NCBI GenBank assembly: GCA_036501185.1
Contig: DASYAU010000013.1
Coordinates: 1-64,000, forward strand
Length of the DNA stretch: 64,000 bases
Origin: Korobacter sp036501185
GTDB lineage: Bacteria > Acidobacteriota > Terriglobia > Terriglobales > Acidobacteriaceae
Direction of reading: 5' to 3'
The position numbers were made by a program, and so were the translations under genes. Position 1 is the stretch's first letter. The number at the start of each line of letters is the position of its first letter. The notes under the pieces were generated by a model. The model was not told the DNA's origin. It was given only the letters and a program-made list of their open reading frames with translations, and made no database searches. Positions 8,164 to 17,016 of this stretch are shown in pieces.

Positions 8164-11127
8164 GTGCAACGATGGCTTTGGGCCGTCGCGCTTGCCTGTG
8201 CCTGCCCGGTGCTCCTGGCCCAGCAGCCCTCCCCGAGTCCCGCCGATCTGGCGGGCAAAACCATTGCCGAGATCCATTTTGTAGGCGTGGACGGCAAAAC
8301 CACCGATCCGCTCACCGAGTATCTCGACCTCAAGCCGGGCGACATTTTCGATACTTCCAAGGTCAGTGCCAGCATCAAGTCGCTTTTCGCCACTGGCAAA
8401 TTCTCAAATATCGAAGCCGAGGTCGATGAGTCACCCAATGGCCGAGTCAACCTCACCTTCACCGTGGAGGAAAAATACTTCGTTGGTGAAGTGGACCTCG
8501 ACGGCCGTCCGAAGGGCGCACCCACGCTACGCCAACTGCTGAATGCCTCCAAGCTGGAACTCGGCCGGCCCTTCAGCGAAATGGACGTAAAGCGCGCCAT
8601 TGAGCATATGACCGGCGTGATGCAGGACAACGGCTACTACCAGGCCACATTCACCGTCGTACGCACGCCACATCCGAAGATGCGCTCGCTGGATATCATG
8701 TTCCACGTTCAGCATGGGCCACTCGCGCGGGTTGGAAAAGTGGTTGCAAGCGGCAATCCCGGCTTCAGCGCCGAACAGATTGAATCCATCACGAAAATCA
8801 AGCCCGGCGCAAGAATCGTTCAGGCGAAAGACACCCGTGCCCTCGAGCGCCTGCGGAAGAAATACCAGAAGCGCGACCGGCTGGAAGCGCAGGTTTCGCT
8901 CTCTCGCAGTGCGTACGACGCCAAATCGAACACCGTGGATTACGTCTTGAGTGTCGATCGAGGACCGCTCGTAAACATTGAGGTCGAAGGCGCGAAGCTC
9001 CACCAACTGCAAATTAAGCGCTCCATCCCTGTCTACGAAGAGAATGCTGCTGATGACGATCTGCTCAATGAGGGCACGCGCAACCTTCGTGACTACTTCC
9101 AGAGCCACGGCTACTTCGATGTCAAGGTGCGGTATGAACGCCATCGCGATCCCGACAACCAGAGGCTGAAGATCGTTTACAGCGTGGATCTTGGCGACCG
9201 GCACACCCTTAAGGCCGTCACGGTGGAAGGGAATCACTACTTTCCGACGGAATCAATCAAGGAGCGCCTGAGCGTTATCCCAGGCAGCTATTTAAACGTT
9301 TACGGCAAGTTCAGCCAGACGATGCTCACTCGCGACGTGCAGGCCGTCACCGCGCTCTACAAGGCCAACGGCTTTCAGGACGTAAACGTGAAGGCCGAGG
9401 TGAGCGACAACTTCGAGGGCAAGCCCGGATGGCTCCGCGTGGTCTTCCACATCGACGAAGGCCAGCAATCGCGTGTCCACAAGCTCATCATCCTCGGTGC
9501 ATTCGCCATCCCCGCCGAGCAACTCGCGCCCGAGCTCACTCTTGCCAATGGCGAACCGTTTTCCGAGTATGCCGTTGCCAGCGATCGCGACCAGATCGTG
9601 AGCTACTACTACAACCGCGGCTTCCCGAATATGGACATGGATGTAATCGCCATCCCGCATGATTCGGACAAGCACTCCATGGACGTGACCTACACCATTC
9701 ACGAAGGCACGCGCGTCTTCGTGGACAACGTGTTCGTCTACGGGCTGCACTTCACCCGGCCGAGCGTCGTACGGCGCAAGCTGCGCATTCACGACGGCGA
9801 TCCCCTCAGCCAGGTCGATATGCTCGACACCCAGCGCAAGCTCTACGATCTCGGATTATTCAGCGAAGTGAACGTCGCGGTGCAGGATCCCGACGGCGCG
9901 GCAGTGCACAAAAACGTCCTTTTCCAGCTCACAGAGGCCAAGCGCTGGACCTTCGACTATGGCCTTGGCTTCGAAGTCTCCACCGGCAGCGCGCCCGCGG
10001 GAACCCTTAGCTCCGGCTCGAAGAACCCAACCCCGGAAGGACCCACCGGATGGAGCCCGCGCGTTTCCTTCGAGGTCACCCGCCTGAACTTCGGCGGCCG
10101 CGACCACACCGTCGTCTTGAAAGCTCGTTACGGACGCCTCGAGCAGCGCGGACTAATCAGCTACGAGGCTCCTCGCCTCTTCTCGCGCGACAACTGGCGG
10201 CTTACGGTCAGCGGCTTCTTCGACAAATCCGCGGACGTTCGCACCTTTAGCGCTCAACGCCTGGAAGGTTCCATCCAGGCAGAAGACACCTTCAGCAAGA
10301 CCCTGACCATCCTTTATCGCTTCAGCTATCGCCGTGTTAATGTAGATCCGACCACCCTCGCGATCGATCCCAACCTCATCCCGCTTTACTCGCGCCCTGC
10401 GCGCATCGGCATGCCGAGCGTAACGTTTATTTACGATCGCCGCGACGATCCCGTCGATGCTCACAAGGGCTGGTACACCACTGCCGACTTCGGCGTCGCC
10501 GGCAGCTTCTTCGGATCGGAGTCGAACTTCGGCCGCGTGCTGCTGCAGAATTCCAACTACATCCAGTTCGGTGCGAAAAAGTATGTTTTTGCCCGCTCCA
10601 CCCGCATCGGCATGGAGTCGCCGTTCCAGAACTCGCAGATCGTACCCCTGCCCGAACGGTTCTATGCCGGAGGCGGAAACTCGTTGCGTGGTTTTTCCAT
10701 TAACCAGGCCGGCCCGCGCGATCAACTAACCGGATTTCCCATCGGCGGCAATGCGCTCTTCGTGAACAATCTTGAGCTTCGTTTACCACCCCCGACGCTG
10801 CCATACCTCCAAGACAACCTGAGCTTCGTGCTCTTCCACGACATGGGAAACGTCTTCGACACCACCGGACATATGTTCCAGGGACTCACCCGCATCCACC
10901 AGAAGTCCATTGATGCGTGTTCTGCTCCCAGTACCCAGGTGCCGTGCAACTACAATTACCTGGAACAGGCTGTTGGCATCGGCGTCCGGTACCATACGCC
11001 AGTAGGGCCGCTTCGTTTCGACCTGGGTTATGCGCTCAACCCGGCTCGCTTTCCGGTGCTCGACGCGAATCGCGAGGACTCGACCCAACGCATCAACGTG
11101 TTCTTCAGCATCGGGCAATCGTTCTGA
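8164..11127 (+). CDS. bamA: Omp85/BamA-family outer membrane assembly protein, seven POTRA repeats
   Basis: 987 residues from GTG 8164, preferred over GTG 8119 because GGAG precedes it and it begins directly with a signal peptide (MQRWLWAVALACACPVLLAQ). I count seven POTRA-like repeats, each a beta strand, two helices and strand pair, starting near residues 29, 108, 192, 271, 350, 439 and 521. The 16-stranded barrel occupies about 593-987, contains the RGF motif (SLRGFSIN) and ends in Phe (FFSIGQSF), the usual outer-membrane-protein signature. The protein folds and inserts beta-barrel proteins in the outer membrane. The following gene overlaps its stop codon (TGATG). With TamB two genes on, a TamA-like role is an alternative. 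Confidence 0.9.
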   Translation: MQRWLWAVALACACPVLLAQQPSPSPADLAGKTIAEIHFVGVDGKTTDPLTEYLDLKPGDIFDTSKVSASIKSLFATGKFSNIEAEVDESPNGRVNLTFTVEEKYFVGEVDLDGRPKGAPTLRQLLNASKLELGRPFSEMDVKRAIEHMTGVMQDNGYYQATFTVVRTPHPKMRSLDIMFHVQHGPLARVGKVVASGNPGFSAEQIESITKIKPGARIVQAKDTRALERLRKKYQKRDRLEAQVSLSRSAYDAKSNTVDYVLSVDRGPLVNIEVEGAKLHQLQIKRSIPVYEENAADDDLLNEGTRNLRDYFQSHGYFDVKVRYERHRDPDNQRLKIVYSVDLGDRHTLKAVTVEGNHYFPTESIKERLSVIPGSYLNVYGKFSQTMLTRDVQAVTALYKANGFQDVNVKAEVSDNFEGKPGWLRVVFHIDEGQQSRVHKLIILGAFAIPAEQLAPELTLANGEPFSEYAVASDRDQIVSYYYNRGFPNMDMDVIAIPHDSDKHSMDVTYTIHEGTRVFVDNVFVYGLHFTRPSVVRRKLRIHDGDPLSQVDMLDTQRKLYDLGLFSEVNVAVQDPDGAAVHKNVLFQLTEAKRWTFDYGLGFEVSTGSAPAGTLSSGSKNPTPEGPTGWSPRVSFEVTRLNFGGRDHTVVLKARYGRLEQRGLISYEAPRLFSRDNWRLTVSGFFDKSADVRTFSAQRLEGSIQAEDTFSKTLTILYRFSYRRVNVDPTTLAIDPNLIPLYSRPARIGMPSVTFIYDRRDDPVDAHKGWYTTADFGVAGSFFGSESNFGRVLLQNSNYIQFGAKKYVFARSTRIGMESPFQNSQIVPLPERFYAGGGNSLRGFSINQAGPRDQLTGFPIGGNALFVNNLELRLPPPTLPYLQDNLSFVLFHDMGNVFDTTGHMFQGLTRIHQKSIDACSAPSTQVPCNYNYLEQAVGIGVRYHTPVGPLRFDLGYALNPARFPVLDANREDSTQRINVFFSIGQSF

Positions 11128-11831
11128 TGAAGGCACTCGTCACCAAACTCGCTCTGGCGCTATTGCTCGTGATCGCGGCGCCGCTCGCCTACGCGGGCCA
11201 AGTTGTGGACCGTTTAGTTGCCACCGTGGACAACGTGCCCATCCTGCTAAGCGACTGGGATCATGAGGTTGCGATGGAGGCCCTGGAGCAGGGAAGAACG
11301 ACCAGCTCGTTTACGGCCGAAGAGCGCCGCGCTGTCCTCGACCGCCTCATCGACCAGCAGCTCATTCGCGCACAAATGGGAGACGAACAGATCGCTGCGG
11401 CCGACGCACGCGACATCGACGAGCAAATGGCGAAGATTCGCGCCTCATTCTCGCAGGACGACGGAGCGTGGAAGACATTGCTCGCGAAGTACGGAATCAC
11501 CGAGCAGCTATTGCGGGTCAAGGTCGCCCATCAGCTCCAGGTCATGCGCTTCGTGGATCTCCGCCTGCGCTCGGAAGCGAGCATTGACCGCCAGGATGTA
11601 CTTGACTACTACAACCAGACGCTCATACCGGAAGTGCAAAAGAACGGCGGCCGGCAGGAGCCGCTGACCAAGGTGTACTCCAAGATCGAAGAAGTACTTC
11701 GTCAGCAACGCATGGACGCCATGCTTACCAGTTGGCTCCACGATCTACGCGAGCACAGCGATATCCGTCGGCTCACCGAAAAAAATGACGGCACGAATTC
11801 GCAGGCCGTCGCAAACTCCGGGGGACACTGA
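11127..11831 (+). CDS. SurA-like periplasmic chaperone without PPIase domain
   Basis: 234 residues from an ATG that overlaps the Omp85 stop codon, so the two are probably translationally coupled. Signal peptide 1-23 (ALALLLVIAAPLAYAG). The segment QVVDRLVATVDNVPILLSDWD and the following helices (EERRAVLDRLIDQQLIRAQM) match the SurA/PrsA N-terminal chaperone domain, and the C-terminal helix (YSKIEEVLRQQRMDAMLTSWLHDLRE) matches the part of SurA that packs back onto that domain. No parvulin domain lies between them. Likely role: keeping unfolded outer membrane proteins soluble for the neighbouring Omp85. SurA-like by architecture; the exact family name is uncertain. Confidence 0.8.
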   Translation: MKALVTKLALALLLVIAAPLAYAGQVVDRLVATVDNVPILLSDWDHEVAMEALEQGRTTSSFTAEERRAVLDRLIDQQLIRAQMGDEQIAAADARDIDEQMAKIRASFSQDDGAWKTLLAKYGITEQLLRVKVAHQLQVMRFVDLRLRSEASIDRQDVLDYYNQTLIPEVQKNGGRQEPLTKVYSKIEEVLRQQRMDAMLTSWLHDLREHSDIRRLTEKNDGTNSQAVANSGGH

Positions 11832-11836
11832 GCGCG

Positions 11837-14800
11837 ATGGACGACGTCGAACGCCAACGACGAACGAGGCGTATCCGCCGCCAGGTAGTCTACGGATCGC
11901 TCGTGTTGCTCGCATTCGTCTGCGCGGCGTGGTATTTCACCAGCGACAGCTTTCGTGAGTACATCCGCCATCGACTTACTGTCCAGCTTGAGGATGCTAC
12001 CGGCGGCCGCGTGGAGATCGGACGCATCCAGTGGAACCTCGCGCGCCTTCGCGTCCAGGTGGAAAGCCTCACGATCCATGGCCTCGAGGGCCCCGCGGAT
12101 CCGCCCCTGCTGCACGTGAATCGCATCGATGCACGGCTCCGTCTCACCTCGCTCATAGGCCGTCGCGTGAATTTCCGCGCCCTTGATCTCGACAGCCCCT
12201 CCATCAACCTTATCGTTTATCCCGACGGCCGCACCAACCAGCCCTCGCCACGCGTAAGCGCCTGGCGTTCTCGCAGGTCGCTCCTTGATCCACTCTTCGA
12301 GGTTTCCGTACGCCGTTTCTCCGTGAAGAATGGCTTGCTGCGGATCAACGAACAGAAAACGCCTTTCGATTTCTTTGCCAGTGATCTCGGCGCGAGCATC
12401 GGTTATCAGTCAAGCCCTGAGTGCTACACCGGTGCGGTGCAGATCGGCAAGTTCGATACCCAGTGGAAGGCACTCAGGCCTTTCTCCGCGACTGCAAATA
12501 TCCAGTTCCAGCTCTACCGGAATGCCCTCGAGCTTCGTTCAGCGAAGTTCACTTCGGAGCGTTCGGAACTATCCCTTGACGGCAAGCTGACGAATTTTGC
12601 GCAGCCCACAGTCTCCATGAACTACAGCGGCAAGCTCGATCTGCGGCAGCTCGGCGCAGTCACCCGCGTCTTCGAATTTCAGGCGGGAATGCTAGAAGCC
12701 AACGGCCAGGCGAAATACGACTCGTTACATACCGACGTTCGCGGCAACCTTCAGCTCACCGAAGGCGCGTGGAACCATCCTGCGGTGCACCTCGGAGGCG
12801 TCTCCGGCACAGCCGCCTTCGTGCTTGATCAGGACCGCCTTCAGGTCAGCCAGATTGTTGCCAATGCGCTCGGCGGACGTGTGAACGGTGATTTAACCGT
12901 CATGCATTGGAATACTCCTCCGCACGAAACCCGATTGAAGCCCGCCACTGCGAAAGAGCGCGTCCGTGAGCACAGCATGGAGGCACGCGAGCAATCAGCG
13001 GAAGGGAAGTTTGAGTTCCGCGGATTGCAGCTCGACAAAATTGCCGCGCTCTTCGCAACACTTCATCTGCCACTCTCTTCGCTGCATCCTTCCGGCATTG
13101 CCGACGGCACTGCCGAGCTAACCTGGGCGGGATCGCCGCAAGCCTCCGAGCTCAAGCTCGATGTTCGCGCCATTCCCGGAGAAGGCCAGCTTCCGGTGAC
13201 CGCTCACCTCGACGGCACGTATTCCTTCCCCGACAGAAGCATGCAGATCGCGCAGGCAGAGTTCCACACTGCCGCCACGCATCTCAATGCAACTGGATAT
13301 TTCGGTGCTCGATCGCTGGATCTCGAGCTCGGGCTCACCACCGCAAATCTCCATGAGATCCAGCCGCTGCTCGAGTCGAATGGCCTTGGCCGCTTACCGG
13401 TGCAGATAAACGGAGAAGCGTCATTCCAGGGGAGCGTAGAGGGTCGCCCGAGCCTGCCAACTATCAATGGGCATTTGCGGCTCGCCGACTTTACCACCGT
13501 CCTCTTGCCCAACGCGCCTGGTAAGCAGGCGGAGCTGGTGAAGGCGCTGCACAAGAAGAGCCGCGCCATCGTCGTACCCCCGGTTGCGCAAGCGCCCTCT
13601 GGAAAGACGGTGCGCTTCCATTGGGACTCTTTCGACGGTTATGTGACCTACGGGCCCGACGCCGCGTCCGTCCAAGGCGCGGTACTGAAGACCGGTAGTG
13701 CTCGCTTCGAGATCGCCGCCAGCACCACGTTGCAGGACGGCGGCTTCACCAACGCGTCCCAGTTTCGCGGTTCAACACGCATTCGCCAGGCGCGCATGGA
13801 CGATTTGCAAACCCTGCTTGGAATCAACTACCCAATCACCGGGACGGTGAATGCCGAGCTTCAGATGTCGGGTACGCGGATCGAGCCGCGAGGTTCTGGA
13901 AAGCTATCGCTCGTAGACGGCACCGCCTACGGCCAGCCCCTGCAATCGCTCTCCACCGACCTCACGTTCAGCGGACGCGAAGCGCAGTTCACCAACTTCC
14001 ACGCGCGCTCCGACGCCGCCCAGGCCGATGGCTCCGGCTCCATCAACGTCTCGTCCGAACATTTCAACTTCGACCTCCGTGGCTCAAACGTCGATTTGCT
14101 CCGTGTCACCTTCCTGCAAACTCCGAAGGTGAAGCTCACCGGTGTTCTCGCCTTCAATGCGCACGGCAGCGGCATGCTCTCCGCGCCCGCCATCAGTGGC
14201 GACGCCGTGGTGCATAACATTTCGCTGGGCGGCAAGCATGAAGGCGACCTCAACATCTCCGCCACCACCCACGGCGAGCAGATGGAGCTCACCGCCTCTT
14301 CGCAATTTGTGACTGCCAAGCTCAATGCCACCGGACGCATTCGCCTCCGCGACAACTTCGACAGCGACATCACCGTCAAGTTCGGTAACGTCGACCTTCA
14401 ACCATTCCTTGAAGGCATTGCTCGCGGCCACTCCTCCATCGACGGCTCATTCCACGTCACCGGCCCGCTGCGCTATCCCGCAAAACTCGATGCGCGGCTT
14501 GAAATCCCGCGCTACGAATCGGAAGTCGAAACCGTGGTCCTCCACAATTCCGGGCCCATCGTTGCCAGCTATCACGATGGCGTCGCCCACCTCGAATCGC
14601 TTCGCCTTACCGGAGATGCCACCGACCTTTCGTCTTCCGGCACCGTGCAACTCGTCGACGGCCAGGCGATCAATATGCGTGCTGATGGCCGCGCCAACCT
14701 CAAGCTCCTGCAAAGCTTCAATCCGGAAATCGTCTCCTATGGCCAGACTTCCGTCAGCGTGCAAGTCGGAGGATCGATGCACGATCCCGCGCTGCGTGGC

Positions 14801-15937
14801 CGCATCACCATCGAACACGCGGGCATTTCCTACGTCGATATGCCGAACGGCCTGAGCGACCTCAACGGTTCCTTCGTCTTCAATGAAAACCGTCTTCAGG
14901 TCGAGAAACTTACCGCGCACACGGGCGGCGGCGATCTCAACGTTGCCGGTTTCATCGCTTACGGGCGCACCGTCAGTTTCAACCTCACAGCCACTGGTAA
15001 AGACGTCCGCATCCGCTATCCCGAAGGAGTCAGCGCCAACGGTGATGCCGACCTGCGCTTGGCTGGCACTCTCAAGAACGCGACGCTTTCCGGCCAGGTC
15101 ACGATCAACAAGTTCGGTCTGAACCCACGCTTCGACTTCGCTTACTACCTCACGCGCTCCCGCCAGATCCCGGCCACTCCTAACCCCGAATCGCCGCTGA
15201 ACAATTTGCATTTTGACGTGCACGTGGTCTCTGCCCCTGAGTTGCAAGTGCAAACCTCGCTTGCGCGCCTCACCGGCGACGTCGACCTCCGCGTGCGCGG
15301 CAGCGCCATGCGTCCCGCTGTCCTAGGCCGCATTACAATCGTCGAAGGGGACGTAACTTTCAATGGAACGAAGTATCGCCTCGATCGCGGCGATATCCTC
15401 TTCAGCAACCCATCGAAGATCGATCCGATCCTCGATCTCGAAGCCTCAGCGCGCGTTAGCGACTACGACATCTCCATCGGCCTGCACGGCACCGTCGACA
15501 AGCTGAACACCACCTATCGCTCCGATCCGCCCTTGCCTACCGCTGACGTCTTCGCCCTGCTCGCCTTCGGCCGCACCAGCGATGTCTCCTATACCTCGCC
15601 GCAAAGCAACGCTTACACCGAGTCCGCTTCCAGCGCCGTGCTTGGTTCGGCGTTGAATGCCGCTGTGAGCAGCCGTGTGCAAAAGCTCTTCGGCGCCAGC
15701 CGCATCAAGATCGATCCTGAGGTCGGCGGGGCAGAGAATAACCCCAACGCGCGCATCACCGTCGAACAGCAGGTTTCCGGAAACATCACTCTGACCTACA
15801 TCACCAACCTGGCGCAGTCAGCCCAGCAGGTCATTCAATTCCAATACAATGTGAATCGCAACGTTTCCATCGTCGGTGTTCGCGACGAATACGGTGTCAT
15901 AGGATTTGAGGTGCAGATCCGGCAGAGGAAACGTTGA
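11837..15937 (+). CDS. tamB: TamB/AsmA-like translocation and assembly module protein
   Basis: 1366 residues, five bases after the SurA-like gene. An N-terminal membrane anchor (about 17-35, VYGSLVLLAFVCAAWYF) is followed by an AsmA-like start (GGRVEIGRIQWNLARLRVQVESLTIHG) and more than 1000 residues of repeating beta strands typical of the lipid-groove family. The last 350 residues form the TamB C-terminal domain (DUF490), with GDVTFNGTKYRLDRGDILFSNP, DPILDLEAS and a tail ending EYGVIGFEVQIRQRKR. Such proteins bridge inner and outer membrane and carry phospholipids or help barrel assembly with an Omp85 partner, here encoded two genes upstream. TamB identity is confident; which of the two roles applies is not visible. 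Confidence 0.9.
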   Translation: MDDVERQRRTRRIRRQVVYGSLVLLAFVCAAWYFTSDSFREYIRHRLTVQLEDATGGRVEIGRIQWNLARLRVQVESLTIHGLEGPADPPLLHVNRIDARLRLTSLIGRRVNFRALDLDSPSINLIVYPDGRTNQPSPRVSAWRSRRSLLDPLFEVSVRRFSVKNGLLRINEQKTPFDFFASDLGASIGYQSSPECYTGAVQIGKFDTQWKALRPFSATANIQFQLYRNALELRSAKFTSERSELSLDGKLTNFAQPTVSMNYSGKLDLRQLGAVTRVFEFQAGMLEANGQAKYDSLHTDVRGNLQLTEGAWNHPAVHLGGVSGTAAFVLDQDRLQVSQIVANALGGRVNGDLTVMHWNTPPHETRLKPATAKERVREHSMEAREQSAEGKFEFRGLQLDKIAALFATLHLPLSSLHPSGIADGTAELTWAGSPQASELKLDVRAIPGEGQLPVTAHLDGTYSFPDRSMQIAQAEFHTAATHLNATGYFGARSLDLELGLTTANLHEIQPLLESNGLGRLPVQINGEASFQGSVEGRPSLPTINGHLRLADFTTVLLPNAPGKQAELVKALHKKSRAIVVPPVAQAPSGKTVRFHWDSFDGYVTYGPDAASVQGAVLKTGSARFEIAASTTLQDGGFTNASQFRGSTRIRQARMDDLQTLLGINYPITGTVNAELQMSGTRIEPRGSGKLSLVDGTAYGQPLQSLSTDLTFSGREAQFTNFHARSDAAQADGSGSINVSSEHFNFDLRGSNVDLLRVTFLQTPKVKLTGVLAFNAHGSGMLSAPAISGDAVVHNISLGGKHEGDLNISATTHGEQMELTASSQFVTAKLNATGRIRLRDNFDSDITVKFGNVDLQPFLEGIARGHSSIDGSFHVTGPLRYPAKLDARLEIPRYESEVETVVLHNSGPIVASYHDGVAHLESLRLTGDATDLSSSGTVQLVDGQAINMRADGRANLKLLQSFNPEIVSYGQTSVSVQVGGSMHDPALRGRITIEHAGISYVDMPNGLSDLNGSFVFNENRLQVEKLTAHTGGGDLNVAGFIAYGRTVSFNLTATGKDVRIRYPEGVSANGDADLRLAGTLKNATLSGQVTINKFGLNPRFDFAYYLTRSRQIPATPNPESPLNNLHFDVHVVSAPELQVQTSLARLTGDVDLRVRGSAMRPAVLGRITIVEGDVTFNGTKYRLDRGDILFSNPSKIDPILDLEASARVSDYDISIGLHGTVDKLNTTYRSDPPLPTADVFALLAFGRTSDVSYTSPQSNAYTESASSAVLGSALNAAVSSRVQKLFGASRIKIDPEVGGAENNPNARITVEQQVSGNITLTYITNLAQSAQQVIQFQYNVNRNVSIVGVRDEYGVIGFEVQIRQRKR

Positions 15938-15962
15938 GCGTCTGCATCTTTTATAAAAGCGA

Positions 15963-16634
15963 GTGGCAGCCAATCCAAATTCGGACCCGCGCGCAGTCGA
16001 TCGTGCGCGCATGGTGGAAGAGCAGCTTCGTCAACGCGGCGTTCACGACCAACTCGTGCTCAGTGCGATGGGCACCGTTCCACGGGAAGAGTTCGTTGTC
16101 GATCGCTACCGCAGCGACGCCTACGCCGACCATCCGTTGCCCATCCCGCTAGGACAAACCGTCTCACAGCCATTCATTGTGGCGCGCATGATCGAAGCCG
16201 CCGCCCTGAAACCCGGCAACACCGTATTAGAGGTTGGTACCGGGACCGGCTACGAGGCCGCTATTCTTGCGCAGATTGGCGCCAGGGTCTTCACCATCGA
16301 ACGCCACGCGGAACTCGCGGCCCTCGCCCGTCTTTATCTCGTCGCCTTGAAATATGAAAGCGTTGCGGTAATCACCGGTGACGGAAGTGAAGGGTATCCC
16401 GCCGAAGCCCCGTTTGACGCCATTATCGTCGCCGCAGCGGTGCCCGACATTCCTCCCGCGCTCTTCGAACAACTCGCCGAAGGCGGACGTCTCGTCATCC
16501 CCATCGGGCCGCCCGACCTCCAGGTGCTCTATCTCGTTCGTAAAGTGAACGAACGCCGGGTGACCGTTCGGCTCGAGGATTGCCGTTTCGTTCCGCTCAT
16601 CGGCAAGCAGGGTTTCAGTCCAGCAAAACCGTGA
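15963..16634 (+). CDS. pcm: Protein-L-isoaspartate O-methyltransferase
   Basis: 223 residues. Repairs isoaspartyl residues in damaged proteins using S-adenosylmethionine. Seen: VPREEFV, the PIPLGQTVSQPFIVARM substrate segment, SAM-binding motif VLEVGTGTGYEAAILA, TIERHAELAALA, the GDGSEGYP loop and PFDAIIVAAAVPDIPPAL, all hallmarks of the Pcm family. The frame opens at GTG 15963, 25 bp after tamB, without a clear ribosome binding sequence; an ATG at 16011 (MVEEQLRQRG) is the alternative and would give 207 residues. Last gene of the bamA-surA-tamB cluster; it converges with a minus-strand gene that ends immediately after its stop. Confidence 0.92.
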   Translation: MAANPNSDPRAVDRARMVEEQLRQRGVHDQLVLSAMGTVPREEFVVDRYRSDAYADHPLPIPLGQTVSQPFIVARMIEAAALKPGNTVLEVGTGTGYEAAILAQIGARVFTIERHAELAALARLYLVALKYESVAVITGDGSEGYPAEAPFDAIIVAAAVPDIPPALFEQLAEGGRLVIPIGPPDLQVLYLVRKVNERRVTVRLEDCRFVPLIGKQGFSPAKP

Positions 16635-16901
16635 TCAACGTACGTTGTTGTCGTGCACTTCGGCCGCCATCCGCAACTCATCGGCAGCCTGCTTCAGCAG
16701 GTTCTTCGCGTTTTCAGCGTGCCCTCCCATGTCTCCGCCATTCGCCCGCTGTGCGTCCATGACCTTGTCATAAGCCATGTGGCAATACCGCTGGGCTGCG
16801 GCGATGTTCGGGTTCACCCGCGGATTCACTCCCTGGCCAATCGCCAGCCCGCCAAAGAACAGGGCTGTGCCCGCTACTCCAATCTGCAACTTGCGTTTCA
16901 T
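16635..16901 (-). CDS. Small exported protein of unknown function
   Basis: 88 residues with a very strong ribosome binding site (AGGAGGAGAACC-ATG). A signal peptide or N-terminal anchor (about 6-23, IGVAGTALFFGGLAIG) is followed by a helical region, NIAAAQRYCHMAYDKVMDAQ and AENAKNLLKQAADELRMAAEV, which could form a two-helix hairpin. One Cys and several His residues are present but no motif. It abuts pcm tail to tail with no gap, and is followed upstream by the fadNAE terminator, so it is its own transcription unit. Confidence 0.7.
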   Translation of the reverse strand: MKRKLQIGVAGTALFFGGLAIGQGVNPRVNPNIAAAQRYCHMAYDKVMDAQRANGGDMGGHAENAKNLLKQAADELRMAAEVHDNNVR

Positions 16902-16969
16902 GGTTCTCCTCCTGGATGGATATCTTCTTCGATAGGCCGCGTGCGCGCTAGGGTTGGAACAAAAAATGA

Positions 16970-16994
16970 GAGGCGGGAATTTTTATCCCGCCTC
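16970..16994 (-). terminator. Terminator of the fadNAE operon
   Basis: Perfect 9-bp stem GAGGCGGGA / TCCCGCCTC with a 7-base loop, followed on the minus strand by CATTTTTTG. It lies 22 bp past the stop of the acyl-CoA dehydrogenase gene. Confidence 0.85.
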
Positions 16995-17016
16995 CGTTAC
17001 CTCAGGGAGTTAACTT

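Noticed and set aside
8052..8630. 193-codon N-terminal extension of the ThiF-like ORF
   Set aside because: It runs antisense through the Omp85 signal peptide and first POTRA; the family start RYSRQVLFPGIG and a good ribosome site lie at TTG 8051.
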